Shown: positions 45,801-56,788 of the stretch, piece by piece
How positions within the stretch are numbered: position 1 is the stretch's first letter
Layout of the letters: each line of letters begins with the position of its first letter
Assembly: GCA_002943765.1 (NCBI GenBank)
Contig: PQWQ01000002.1
Location: 682,001-746,000, forward strand
DNA: 64,000 bases
DNA from: Psoroptes ovis
Lineage: Eukaryota; Arthropoda; Arachnida; Sarcoptiformes; Psoroptidae
Direction: 5' to 3'
Notes under the pieces: generated by a model
The model's input: only the letters and a program-made list of their open reading frames with translations
The model's database searches: none
What the model was told of the DNA's origin: nothing
Made by a program: the position numbers and the translations under genes

Positions 45801-48380
45801 ATGTATAGATTCTCAGATTCTCGAACAGCGACATTGAATTCTCGCAAAAAACCTGGTTTTGATCCAGTTTTGATGACTACATCAAATAATGGTAATTATG
45901 ATCCTATTTTCAACAATCAACAGCCACATTTAGAACGAAGACAATCTGAATCGAATAAATTTTCATTTGGTACCAATTTCAATACGAATTATAATACAGA
46001 ATATAATAATAACATGATGGAATCATCAACGAAAATCAACAAAATTATTTCAAATGAACCGAAACAGCAAATGCAACAGCAATCATCATCACCGCCGAAA
46101 GTATCGATACCGAGAATACCTCGAAATCAATCATATCGTTTTTTATATCGTCTTAGATCATCGACATTGAATAATAAGAATAATAATCGAAGAAAATTTC
46201 CTATGAATACTGGATTTGATTTTATGCCACCATCAAATTTAATTCGTTTATTTGGTGAATCTTCAGTACCTGGTGTACGAGACATTGCATTATCACAATC
46301 ATTTGTTCGGCGAATGTTTTGGATATGTTCCTTTTTCTTTTTTGGTTTTTTAGCTTTAAGAGATATATCACAATTAGTTTCCGAATATTATACATATCCA
46401 ATCACTGTCGATGTTCGATTACGTGATAGTAGACGTTTACAATTTCCTGCAGTCACTGTTTGCAACATAAATATTGTCCGATATTCGGCATTGTGTATGA
46501 ATGAATCAGTTATCAAAGATTCGATGATACCAAGAGATTTACGAGAAAAATTATGTGGTCAACCTTTGACATCATTACCGGATGTATCAGCAATATCGTC
46601 AACAACAACTCCATTGCCGATTGCAACAACCATACAACAAGGAAAGTTACAACCAACTACACGATCTCCAACGACATCGAAATCTTCAAAACCGAAACCA
46701 AATCAGAATAAAATATCAAAGACATCGATACGAACTACAACAATGGCACCGACACAATCATTAACAAATTCAGATTCAAATGATGGATTAGATGATATCA
46801 ATACATATGGTGTTGCAAGTAATTTCAGTGATTCAAACACTAATGAAACACAATCAACCAATGAAACTGATATTGATTATGATTGGAATTCGACAACAAC
46901 TAAAAATACAATCATGACAACGATTTCTTCATTTGAATCTTTGTCAACTTCAACAACAACAATGAAACCATTAGATGATATACCCAACGATATTGCTGGG
47001 CCGATCGACATACAATTAGATCGTCCAAAACGTAAAGTGAAACAAACAAATGATAATCAGGATAATGTTAAAAATCAAATGAATTCAACAGCAAGTAATA
47101 TGCAAGATAATCAAAAGCACCATCAACAATCGTCAGCAACGACATCAAAAAATAGTTCATCTTCGGCTTCATCATCATCAGTACCGATTGCTAATTTTGA
47201 TAACATTGAATTGACTGAAAAAGAAGAAAAAGAATTACAAGAAAATCTAACAAATTGGTTGGCCGTTATTTATAATTCAAATGAGAAAATTGCTAAACAA
47301 ATTGGTCATCAATTTGAAGATTTAGTGCTACGATGTACTATACGTTCAACAAATTGTGCTTTTGCTAATAGTTTTGAACATTTTTTCACTCCAACCGAAG
47401 GTAATTGTTTTACATTTAAATCGCAAAATTTACGAAAAACAAATTTAGAACGTATAAAAGATGAAACATCGATTGCTGGTGTTAATTACGGGTTAGAATT
47501 AGTTTTGAATTTAGAAATTAGTGAATATTTAATTGGTACAGCACAAATAGGTGCCATTGTCATGATACAACATCCGGATGAAATTGGTAATTCAGCATCC
47601 GAAGCAATATTTGTCGCACCAAAGCAATCCACATATATCGGCATGAAAATGGTGAATATTAGTCGACTCCCTAAACCGTTCCCAGAAGAATGCATTGATC
47701 ATTGGCCAGCAGGTTTAGTTGGACGTTTGACACAAAATGCATCATATTCCCAACAAGCTTGTTTGAAAATTTGTCTACAACGTACAATACATACAAGATG
47801 TCAATGTCAAAGTGCTCAATTACCGCAATTAGAATTGAATTCGACACTGAAAATATGTGACACTCGTCGAAAAGTGACTAGAAATTGTGTTGAAGAAGTT
47901 ATGTTTCAAGCTGAAGAAAAAGTAAGCACTTGTAAATGTCCACCACGTTGTCAGGTGATTAATTATGATAAAACAGTATCGATGACAAAATGGCCAACAC
48001 GCGAAGATCGTGTTACATTTGACCGCGGTAAAGATGAAATGAATTTTCAAAATTTAGCAAAAGTTACTGTATATTTTCAAACAATGACTTGTCAAGAGGT
48101 GAGACAAGAAAAAGCCTATACAACTGCAAAATTATTTTCATCATTAGGCGGTATACTTGGCATGTATGTTGGATTTAGTTTTTTGTCACTATTTGAAATT
48201 ATTGAAATTTTCGGGCGAAGATTTTGGTATATTGTAACCAAGAAAAATTTACGTTTTCGTACTGCAGTACATACAATACGTGCAACGATTGCACTGAAAA
48301 AATCCCGTAAAATTAATGCTGATCGAAATAAAAAAGTAGCAACAACTAATTCCATAAATCGGCATCAAATTAATCGATAA
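45801..48380 (+). CDS. DEG/ENaC sodium channel subunit (pickpocket/ASIC-like), single exon
   Basis: One uninterrupted 859-residue frame with no intron. The first transmembrane segment is at about 172-192 (FWICSFFFFGFLALRDI), followed by the family motif FPAVTVCN (215-222). The Cys-rich domain includes ACLKICLQRTIHTRCQCQ and STCKCPPRCQVINYDKTVS. The second transmembrane segment (about 780-805) carries LGGILGMYVGFSFLSLFE with the G-x-S selectivity filter GFS at 791-793. The family forms trimeric amiloride-sensitive, mostly Na+-selective plasma-membrane channels gated by protons, peptides, mechanical force or other ligands. The cytosolic N-terminus is long. The His-Gly motif before TM1 reads Pro-Gly (SSVPGVRDIA). 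A Ser/Thr/Asn-rich insertion of about 200 residues (about 258-465) with several N-x-S/T sites and PKRKVK enlarges the extracellular part. The ligand and closest subfamily cannot be told. Confidence 0.93.
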   Translation: MYRFSDSRTATLNSRKKPGFDPVLMTTSNNGNYDPIFNNQQPHLERRQSESNKFSFGTNFNTNYNTEYNNNMMESSTKINKIISNEPKQQMQQQSSSPPKVSIPRIPRNQSYRFLYRLRSSTLNNKNNNRRKFPMNTGFDFMPPSNLIRLFGESSVPGVRDIALSQSFVRRMFWICSFFFFGFLALRDISQLVSEYYTYPITVDVRLRDSRRLQFPAVTVCNINIVRYSALCMNESVIKDSMIPRDLREKLCGQPLTSLPDVSAISSTTTPLPIATTIQQGKLQPTTRSPTTSKSSKPKPNQNKISKTSIRTTTMAPTQSLTNSDSNDGLDDINTYGVASNFSDSNTNETQSTNETDIDYDWNSTTTKNTIMTTISSFESLSTSTTTMKPLDDIPNDIAGPIDIQLDRPKRKVKQTNDNQDNVKNQMNSTASNMQDNQKHHQQSSATTSKNSSSSASSSSVPIANFDNIELTEKEEKELQENLTNWLAVIYNSNEKIAKQIGHQFEDLVLRCTIRSTNCAFANSFEHFFTPTEGNCFTFKSQNLRKTNLERIKDETSIAGVNYGLELVLNLEISEYLIGTAQIGAIVMIQHPDEIGNSASEAIFVAPKQSTYIGMKMVNISRLPKPFPEECIDHWPAGLVGRLTQNASYSQQACLKICLQRTIHTRCQCQSAQLPQLELNSTLKICDTRRKVTRNCVEEVMFQAEEKVSTCKCPPRCQVINYDKTVSMTKWPTREDRVTFDRGKDEMNFQNLAKVTVYFQTMTCQEVRQEKAYTTAKLFSSLGGILGMYVGFSFLSLFEIIEIFGRRFWYIVTKKNLRFRTAVHTIRATIALKKSRKINADRNKKVATTNSINRHQINR

Positions 48381-48396
48381 AAATTTTTGTTTAAAA

Positions 48397-48402
48397 TTTA
48401 TT
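48397..48402 (-). terminator. Candidate poly(A) signal of the P450 gene
   Basis: AATAAA on the minus strand, 40 bp beyond the P450 stop codon. Cleavage 10-30 nt further would fall at or inside the 3' end of the convergent channel coding region. Confidence 0.5.
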
Positions 48403-48441
48403 AGAATGTAATTTAGTTTTACAAAAGAAAAAAATTATGAA

Positions 48442-50192
48442 TTATTCATTATCACAACGTAATGTAAATCGTAATGCAATAGGCTTGGCTGGTATCACAA
48501 TAAATGCATGTTGTAATTCTAATTCTTTTGTTTGATCATTATCAATTAAACTGATTCGATATTCATTAATCAGCTTTGCAACACACAAATAAATTTCTGT
48601 TTCTGAAAATCTTTTACCTAAACACATCCGCGTACCATAACCAAACGGTAACGATGTGAATGGATGAATTTGACTTTTTTCTTTCGGTTCCAACCATCGT
48701 TCTGGTCGAAATTGATCAGGATTATCGAAATATTTTGATAAACGACAAGTGGTCATCAAATGGGAGAATACAATCGTCTAGAATTTTTAGGAAAATGTCA
48801 TAGTTAAACATCAAAGTTTAATAAATATTTGAAATATTTACATTAGCTGGAATTTCGTAGCCAGATAAAACGGTCGGTTTGCTGGTGATGCGCATTATTC
48901 CCGGAACTGGACAACTTAATCGAAAACATTCTTGTACACATGCTTTCAAATATGACATTTTTGATAATTGTTTGGGTGAAAAATTTTTTTCATCACCATC
49001 ATCATCATTCTTGTTATCGTTGATTATTGATTTGATTTCATTGAAAAGTTTTTCTTGTACCGATTGATTCGATGCTAAATGATAGAACAAATAAGCGAAT
49101 GTATTCGATACAGTAAATATTCCACCGATTATAAAATCAATAATTGTCAGCCGTATTTCATCATTCGATAGTTGATTTGATTTCAATAATGTTTGAAGGA
49201 CTGTTTGTCTGTCAGTAATTTCTGTGAATGTGAATTGAATTATTCTATTTAATGATGCGAAAAGAAAAATAGTTAATTGACATACTAACCATTGATTTGA
49301 TCGTCTATTGCTTTTTGAATATATTTTGATGCAACATCATATATCATTGATTCAGCATTTTCAAGATTAATATATGAATTGGTGCGAAAATATTTCCACC
49401 ATGGATAACCGTAATAAAGTTCATTGAATGTATTAAATAATAATTTTGTCGATTCAATCAAGATTTCGGCATCGGATTTTTCATTTGTTGATGATGTTGG
49501 CAAGTGTAATGCACCGATTCTTGTGTCCAGACAAAGCATACAAATCGATTCCAATGCTAAACGATACGCAGCTTCTTGTATATTATCAACAATGTTTGTA
49601 TTAGGATCCATAATGTTTTTCAAATATTCAAAAAAATCATCACAAATTTCATTTTGATTTAACATATTTTCATTGATTGTCGATAATTTCATAATAGCTG
49701 GCGCCAATTTTTGTCGCTGATCTAACCATTCTTCACCATTCAAATTGGCTAAACCGACATTTGGATAACGATCACTATTTGATTGACGGAAATGTGATAC
49801 AAATTCATTCGGTGGTCTTACGGGACAACGTCCTTGATATTTGAAAATAATTTCAAAATCATTAGGATCAAATATGTGAACTATGGGCATACGCCATTGA
49901 TATTCTTCACGAAATATTGGACCATATCGTTTATATTTTTCTACATAGAGTTCATGTAATTTGTTCAAATCATAACGACCAACTTTCAATTGAAAATGAA
50001 TTAATTCAAATATTAAATTGCGAATAATTTATTAGTCTTTGATGCGATTCAAAGAAAATTTGAAAACTTACACAAAGATGCGAAAAAATTGTACCAATTC
50101 GTCCCTATCAAAGGCAATGATGGCCATGGTCCTGGCATCATTGAAAATGGCTTGACAGATTCGAAATTTTTATTATTATTATTATCACTCAT
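48442..50192 (-). CDS. Cytochrome P450, mitochondrial-clan-like
   Basis: Minus-strand exons 50072-50192, 49290-49982, 48842-49221 and 48442-48777 join to 509 residues, the usual P450 length. Motifs: Pro-rich N-terminal hinge (PGPWPSLPLIG), helix C region DRYPNVGLANLNGEEWLDQR, I-helix IIGGIFTVSNT, K-helix ExxR as ECFR, FRPERW, and the heme loop FGYGTRMCLGKRFSE with the Cys ligand. RYxNVGLxNxxGEEW, TxSNT and GxRMCxGKRF resemble mitochondrial-clan enzymes of arthropods (CYP12/49/302-like). P450s of this clan act in the mitochondrion with adrenodoxin. There is no N-terminal membrane anchor, which agrees, but no clear targeting peptide is visible either. The substrate is unknown and the CYP number cannot be assigned. 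The acidic residue normally in the I-helix is Phe here. The gene converges on the channel gene, with 61 bp between stop codons. Confidence 0.9.
48499..48504 (+). terminator. Candidate poly(A) signal of the DEG/ENaC gene inside the P450 gene
   Basis: AATAAA on the plus strand, 119 bp after the channel stop codon, within the antisense of the last P450 exon. I see no canonical AATAAA between the stop and this point. Confidence 0.35.
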
Positions 50193-50867
50193 TATCGTTT
50201 GGAATTAAGAAAAAAAAATTTTCCAAAATTTGACAGAAACAATGAATCAAAGATTTTTAAAAAAATCAAAATTTTTTTAATACAGTTATTTTAATACACT
50301 TTTTTTTCACAAATAATAATCATCAATAATACTGATAAAATAAAATCAAATGATTATATAATCAAATTTTGAAAAATAAAAAAAAATTAATTTTTATTAA
50401 ATTTGAATGTCAAAATATTTTTTTTATTTAATGATAAATGAACAGAAAAAAAATTTTCAATTTTGTTATAATTTTAATGATATTTATATTTATTTCAATA
50501 TGAATTTTTGTGGTTTGATATTTTTTTGAAAATAAAAAGAAAAAATGAAAAACTAAATTAAATGCTTGATATTATTGGAATGATAAACAAAATAACAAAA
50601 TGTTTGCCAATATGCGTGTGTTCATATCCATATAAATATTAAATTAATATTCATGATTGCCTTATCGATTGATTATCAAATGAATATTGAAAAGAGACAG
50701 TTTTTTTTTGATAAATTTTTCATTAATTTTAATCTTGATTTTTTTTGCATTTAAAGTGCATTATTATTATTATTATTACCCTGAGAAAAGATAAAATACT
50801 GAAGATTTAAGAAGACAATGTTATCTTGAATTAATCAGAGAATAAAAAGAAATTTTTTTTTTGAATA
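50193..50867. other. Spacer between P450 and thymidylate synthase genes
   Basis: 675 bp of A/T-rich DNA between two minus-strand genes. It should hold the P450 promoter and the thymidylate synthase 3' end. There is an ATT repeat at 50761-50778 and no open frame of note. Confidence 0.55.
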
Positions 50868-51805
50868 TTAAACGGCCATTTTCATTTTTATTGGACCATG
50901 TGGATCATATCCAATTAATTCAATGTCATCAAATTTTAAATTATCATCTAAATTATTTATTTCCCGTTTGAAGGATATTTTGGGAAATTCCTTTGGCGTT
51001 CGTTGCAATTGTTCACGTAATGCATCGACATGATTTTTATAAATATGTGCATCACCGATTGTATGTACAAAATCTCCGGTATTCATTTTACAAATTTTAG
51101 CGATTATATGTGTTAGTAGAGAATAACTAGCAATATTGAATGGAACACCAAGACCAATATCACCAGAACGCTGATATAATTGACATGACAATTCATTATT
51201 TTTACCAACATAAAATTGTGCTAAACAATGACATGGCGGCAGTGCCATTTTTGGTAAATCTGTTAATTAAAATAATGAAAAATCGAAATGTGATTTCGAA
51301 ATTTGAATCATGCTAAATTACCAATAGGATTCCATGCGGACAAAATCATGCGGCGATCATTTGGATTCGTTTTGATAGTATTGATTATTTGTCTCAATTG
51401 ATCAACACCTTGACCTGTATAATCTGTACGACAATTCACATATTCAGCACCAAAATGTCTCCACTGAAAACCATAAACTGGACCAAGATCGCCTTCTTCA
51501 CGATCGAAAAAACCAAGGCTATCAAGGAATTCACGTGAACCATTGGCATCCCATATTTTTACACCTTTTTCCGATAATTTTTTTGAATCAGTTTCAGCTT
51601 TCAAAAACCATAATAATTCTTCGACAACAGCTCGCCAAAATACACGTTTGGTCGTGATCAATGGCATTGTATTATTGCGCAATGAATAACGACATTGTGT
51701 GCCGAATATTGATATCGTACCAGTACCAGTTCGATCATTTTTTTCGATGCCATTATCAAGCACATTTTTGATTAAATTTAAATATTGATATTCGTCGCTT
51801 ATCAT
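50868..51805 (-). CDS. TS: Thymidylate synthase
   Basis: Exons 51322-51805 and 50868-51259 (62-bp intron, phase 1) give 291 residues. The enzyme methylates dUMP to dTMP with 5,10-methylenetetrahydrofolate, supplying thymidine for DNA synthesis. Visible signatures: DRTGTGTISIFG near the N-terminus, FWRAVVEELLWFL, GPVYGFQWRHFGAEY, RRMILSAWNP joined across the intron to DLPKMALPPCHC with the catalytic Cys at 171, QRSGDIGLGVPFNIASYSLL, HIYKNHVDALREQL, and the C-terminal KMAV. Length matches animal enzymes. The ATG at 51805 starts just before the conserved EYQYL region and is preferred. The frame stays open upstream with in-frame ATGs (for example 51913), which would add a basic 36-residue leader. 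It diverges from the Aquarius-type gene. Confidence 0.97.
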
Positions 51806-52034
51806 ATTTATTTTCTTAATTTTTAATTTAAATCTTATCAATTTTGAAGATAATTTTTGAAAATTTGTGCGCGAATTAAAAAAAATGTGCTTCAAAATGA
51901 TCGATTTATACATTGCAGGTAATTCTTGGTAACCATGTGCAGACAAGATTTTCATTTGTTTATGTTCCAAATGACAATTTGATTCAGTTAAATTTGAATT
52001 TAAATTGATTTAATTAAATTTAAGCGAAAAAAAA
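51806..52034. promoter_or_regulatory. Probable bidirectional promoter of thymidylate synthase and Aquarius
   Basis: Only 229 bp separate the chosen start codons of two divergent housekeeping genes. The interval is A/T-rich with one small GCGC patch near 51870. No TATA box stands out above background on either strand. A shared promoter is inferred from the spacing. If the upstream ATG of thymidylate synthase is used, the interval shrinks to about 120 bp. Confidence 0.55.
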
Positions 52035-55000
52035 ATGGTGCAAGATAATGCCGATTACATCGATGAAATCCGCCAAACATATTTGGACAAAATATTATCA
52101 TCATCATATTCATTATCGATAATTGGTAAATTAGAAATTGAACAATATCTTGAGACAAAATTATGGCCAAATTACAATGAAAACAATTCTGATTGTAAAG
52201 AATTATTATTATCAATCATTATTATGGTAAATCAAAAATTTCATGAAAATGTTCCACCATGGCAAACATTCGAACAAAATCCACAATATTTTCATTTATT
52301 TTTTCATCAAACAACAAGATTAATGCTAAAAAATGATGATTCGTTGACAACAAAAGAGAAAACAATAATATTAAAATTTTTGATTCATTGTTTTAATAGT
52401 ATTGAAATTGAATTGATACGTTGTTCAATTCAAAAATACGTATCAATGCCGATTTGGTGCTGCTTATCGACTACACGCTTGGAATATGAATTTAAAAAAG
52501 TACCGAAACTGAAAAAATTCTGGAAAAAAATTGAAAAATCTGATCAAAATTTATCTGAAAAAGACTTAGAACAAGTAATGTTTGAACGAAAATTCTTGTA
52601 TCATCTCATTCATGATTTTTATGGCTGTCTTAATGAAATTCCATCAACTGATGAAAAAGCAAAGTTGAATTCATATGAATTTGAAAAAATTCATTATCTA
52701 GAACGTTTTGTTGAATTTATTATCGATATTGAATCATTATTACCGACGAGAAGATTTTTTAATGCATTATTGAATGATTTACATTTCATTACAATCACTA
52801 GATTATCAAAGTTAGCCAAAAGATCAAAAGAGGGAAAATTATTTCGTCAATTATTAGATATGTCAAAATTTTATATTAAATTTGAAATCGATGATGTTAC
52901 CGGTGAACAATTGACCGATAAACAAGTGGCGTCAAAGCATTTCGAAAGGCTGACAAATCTACAGAAAAAAATTTTCAAACTTTATTCAAATATCGATGAA
53001 TATCGACCATTATTTTTAACAAGTATTACATCGATTGATGATCGTGAAAAATTATTAAAGTATTTTTCAATAATGAGTGAGGAACATTTAATTGAATTGT
53101 GCCAACATTCTGAAATAGGGTTCGATAATGTGGAGCAAATCGATAAAATTTCTAAATATTTCCATAACATGAATCGTAAAGAAATTTTAAATGAAATATT
53201 AATCGATATTTATCAACGTTATGATTCACAATTAAAATCATTGAATCAATTACCTTTGTATCCGAATGAAGAAGTTATTTGGGATGAAAATCTTGTACCA
53301 TCTAAATACTATAGTGGTGATAATTGTTTAGCGTTGCCTAAATTGAATATACAATTTTTAACATTACATGATTATTTATTAAGGAATTTCCATCTTTTCC
53401 GCTTGGAATCAACATATGAAATACGAAAAGATATTGAAAATGCTGTGGCACATTTGAAACCGTGGAAAACTGAGATGGATGATGTTATGTTTGGTGGATG
53501 GTCAAGAATGGCTATACCTATTGATTCATTTCATATTACCGAGATAGGACCTAAACGTATTGGTGAAGACAAACCATGCCGTGTTCGTGGAGAGATTGTG
53601 GTTAATTTAAATGTAAAAAAATCCATAAAAAATGAATGGGAATCACTGCGTAAACATGATGTCTGCTTTTTAATCACTGTACGACCCGAAGCCAAGCCAG
53701 GAACACCATATAATTATGATGAACCATTTATACCTCAAGTTGGTCTCACATATGTACGCGGTTGCGAAATTGAAGGAATGTTGGACGTACAAGGAAGATT
53801 AGTTGATGAAGCATTAAATGAACGGCCACAATTTGATACAGATTATCGTACGTTCCGCGTATTATTGGATACAAATCAATTTAAATTAGACAATGAAAAT
53901 ATGGAAAAATTTAATGATATTTATGATTCATTTAATGTACTCGTGAGACGTAAGCCAAAGGAAAATAATTTCAAAGCTGTATTAGAAACTATTCGTGATT
54001 TAATGAATACGAAATGTGCAGTACCTGATTGGCTTCATGATATACTACTTGGTTATGGCGATCCAAATGCTGCTCATTATAAAAATTTACCATCGAATGA
54101 TCAATTCAAACAATTGGATTTTTTCGACACATTCATTGATTTTGATCACATAAATGAATGCTTTCCATCATATCAAATCACAGTGGATGATTCTAATCTA
54201 AATCAAAAAATAACGCCACCACGACCACCATATCGATTATCGATTGATGATGAAAACAAGAAAATATCAGTGATACCATATTTGATACCTAATCGAGGAC
54301 CATATGAGAAAGAACAGCCAAAAATGAATCGTATACGCTTCACCAGTAAACAACTTGAAGCTATTCGATCTGGTATTCAACATGGCTTGACTATGGTTGT
54401 CGGACCACCAGGATCTGGCAAAACAGATTTAGCCGTTCAAATCATCAATAATTTATATCATAATCATCCTGACCAACGTACATTGATTGTAACGCATTCA
54501 AATCAAGCATTGAATGCAATATTCGAGAAAATAATGGCCCTAGATATTGATGAAAGACATTTATTACGATTAGGCCACGGTGAAGAAACATTGGAAACAG
54601 AAAAAGATTTTAGTCGTTATGGCCGTGTAAATTATGTATTAGAAAAACGTTTGGAATTGTTAGATATTGTAGCGAAATTAGCTAAATCATTAAATTTGTC
54701 TGATGATGTTGCCTACACATGTGAAACTGCTCGTTATTTTTATTTATATCATGTACTATCCAAATGGGAAGCATTCTTATTCGAAATCAATGCGAATGTT
54801 GAAAATCGATCATCGAAAATGATTGAAGAAAAATTTCCATTTAATCAATTTTTCTCTGATGTGCCACCACCATTATTCAAAGGTGAATCGTTTGATGAAA
54901 ATTTCGAAATAGCTAAAGGCTGTTTTCGTTATTTGAAGAAAATATTCACAAAATTAGATGAATTTCGTGCATTCGAAATAATGCGTTCAGGTATTGATCG

Positions 55001-56551
55001 TTCAAATTATTTATTAGTTCATGAAGCAAAAATTATTGCAATGACATGTACACATGCTGCATTAAAACGTAAAGAGTTAGTTGAATTAATGTTTCAATAT
55101 GATAATATTATGATGGAAGAATCAGCACAAATACTTGAAATTGAAACATTCATACCATTATTATTACAAATGCCTGATCTCGGCCATAATCGTTTAAAAC
55201 GTTGGATAATGATTGGTGATCATTCTCAATTGCCACCAGTTATCAAAAATATTAATTTTCAAAAATTTTCAAACATGGAACAATCATTGTTTCAGAGATT
55301 TGTCAGACTTGGTGTGCCGACTGTTTATCTAGATTCACAAGGTCGAACACGTCCATCAATTTGTAAATTATTTAGTTGGAAATACAAAAATCTTAAAAAT
55401 TTGAAACATATCAATGAATTGCCTGAATATCAATATCCTAACCCAGGTAAATTTTATAAATTGATATTTTGATATTTTTTTAATTAATTTCATTTATAAA
55501 ATTGTAGGCTTCTTGCATGAATTCCAACTGATTAATGTTGAAGATTTCAATAATGTTGGTGAATCAGAACCATTACCATATTTTTTTCAGGTTGGTTTAA
55601 ATCAATCGATTTGTCTTAATTCTCATTGATTCAATTCAATTTTTATTTTTCATTGTTTTGAATCAGAATTTGGCCGAAGCAGAATATGTAGTAGCTACAT
55701 TTATGTATATGAGATTAATAGGTTATCCATCCGATAAGATAACAATATTGACAACATATAATGGACAAAAACATTTAATACGTGATGTTATTGAACAGCG
55801 TTGTTCGACAAATCCATTCATTGGAAGGCCAAATAAAGTTACCACTGTGGATAAATTTCAAGGACAACAAAATGATTATATTTTATTATCATTAGTTCGA
55901 ACAAAAAATGTTGGACACATAAGAGATGTACGTCGGTTGATTGTTGCAATGTCACGTGCACGATTAGGTCTTTATGTATTTTGCCGTCAGAATTTATTTG
56001 CATCATGTAAAGAATTACATCAAACATTTTCATTATTAACATCGACAAACATTAATCAATTACAATTAATACCAAATGAAAATTATTCAAATAGATTTTC
56101 GATCGATCGCAACAATTTGAATGATAATCCTGCAGCTATTATTAATATTAATAATATGACTAAAATGGTTGAATTTGTATTTGATTTTTATAAAGAACAA
56201 ATTAAAAAATTACATGAAAAAAATCCTGAAGTATTTGAATCAATTGTCAAACAATCATCGACAAAGCAACAAGTGGATGAACACGATGATAATGACGATG
56301 AAATGAATGAAGATGAAAAAAGTAACAACGATAATAATAATGATGATGATGAAGATTTACCATTCGAAAAGATTACTGAAGAAGACACTGGTATGAATGA
56401 TGATCATCTTATGCACGATGATGATGATGATGATGAATCAATCATCAATGATAACAATGTTGTTGTTGATGATAATTCTAAAGATTTGCAAGAAAAACAA
56501 GAACAACATGAGCAGGATAAAGTGAATGAATCACAAGACAATGAAAATTAA
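52035..56551 (+). CDS. AQR: Aquarius-type intron-binding spliceosomal RNA helicase (AQR/IBP160)
   Basis: Exons 52035-55446, 55508-55590 and 55667-56551 join to 1,459 residues, close to human AQR (about 1,485). AQR is an SF1 helicase of the spliceosome that binds the intron upstream of the branch site and belongs to the intron-binding complex. The N-terminal armadillo-like region carries MVNQKFHENVPPW and FLIHCFNSIEIELIR. Helicase motifs: Walker A GPPGSGKT at 790-797, motif II EESAQ at 1028-1032, motif III GDHSQLPPVIKN, then SQGRTRPSICKL, ILTTYNGQKHLIRDVI, TTVDKFQGQQNDYILLSLVR and VAMSRARLGLY (motifs V and VI). The last about 90 residues are Asp/Glu/Asn-rich. The N-terminus is about 40 residues shorter than human by alignment from memory. 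Introns are 61 and 76 bp. It diverges from thymidylate synthase. Confidence 0.96.
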
Positions 56552-56782
56552 AGATCCATTTATTTTCATCTATAAAACAATTGGCATATATTGTGTCCAT
56601 TCAATCATAACAAGTATAACAAGATCTCATTTTTTTAATGTGAATTATTTTTTTTCAAAAATTTTTTTCCTCCTTGAAAAAAACATAATTCTTCCTTAAT
56701 CTTCAAATTGATTAATCTTTTTGTGTATGTGTATTGATGTATGCATTTTTTATATATAAAATCAAATATAAATTTCACTATC

Positions 56783-56788
56783 AATAAA
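56783..56788 (+). terminator. Candidate poly(A) signal of the Aquarius-type gene
   Basis: AATAAA 232 bp after the stop codon. Confidence 0.5.
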
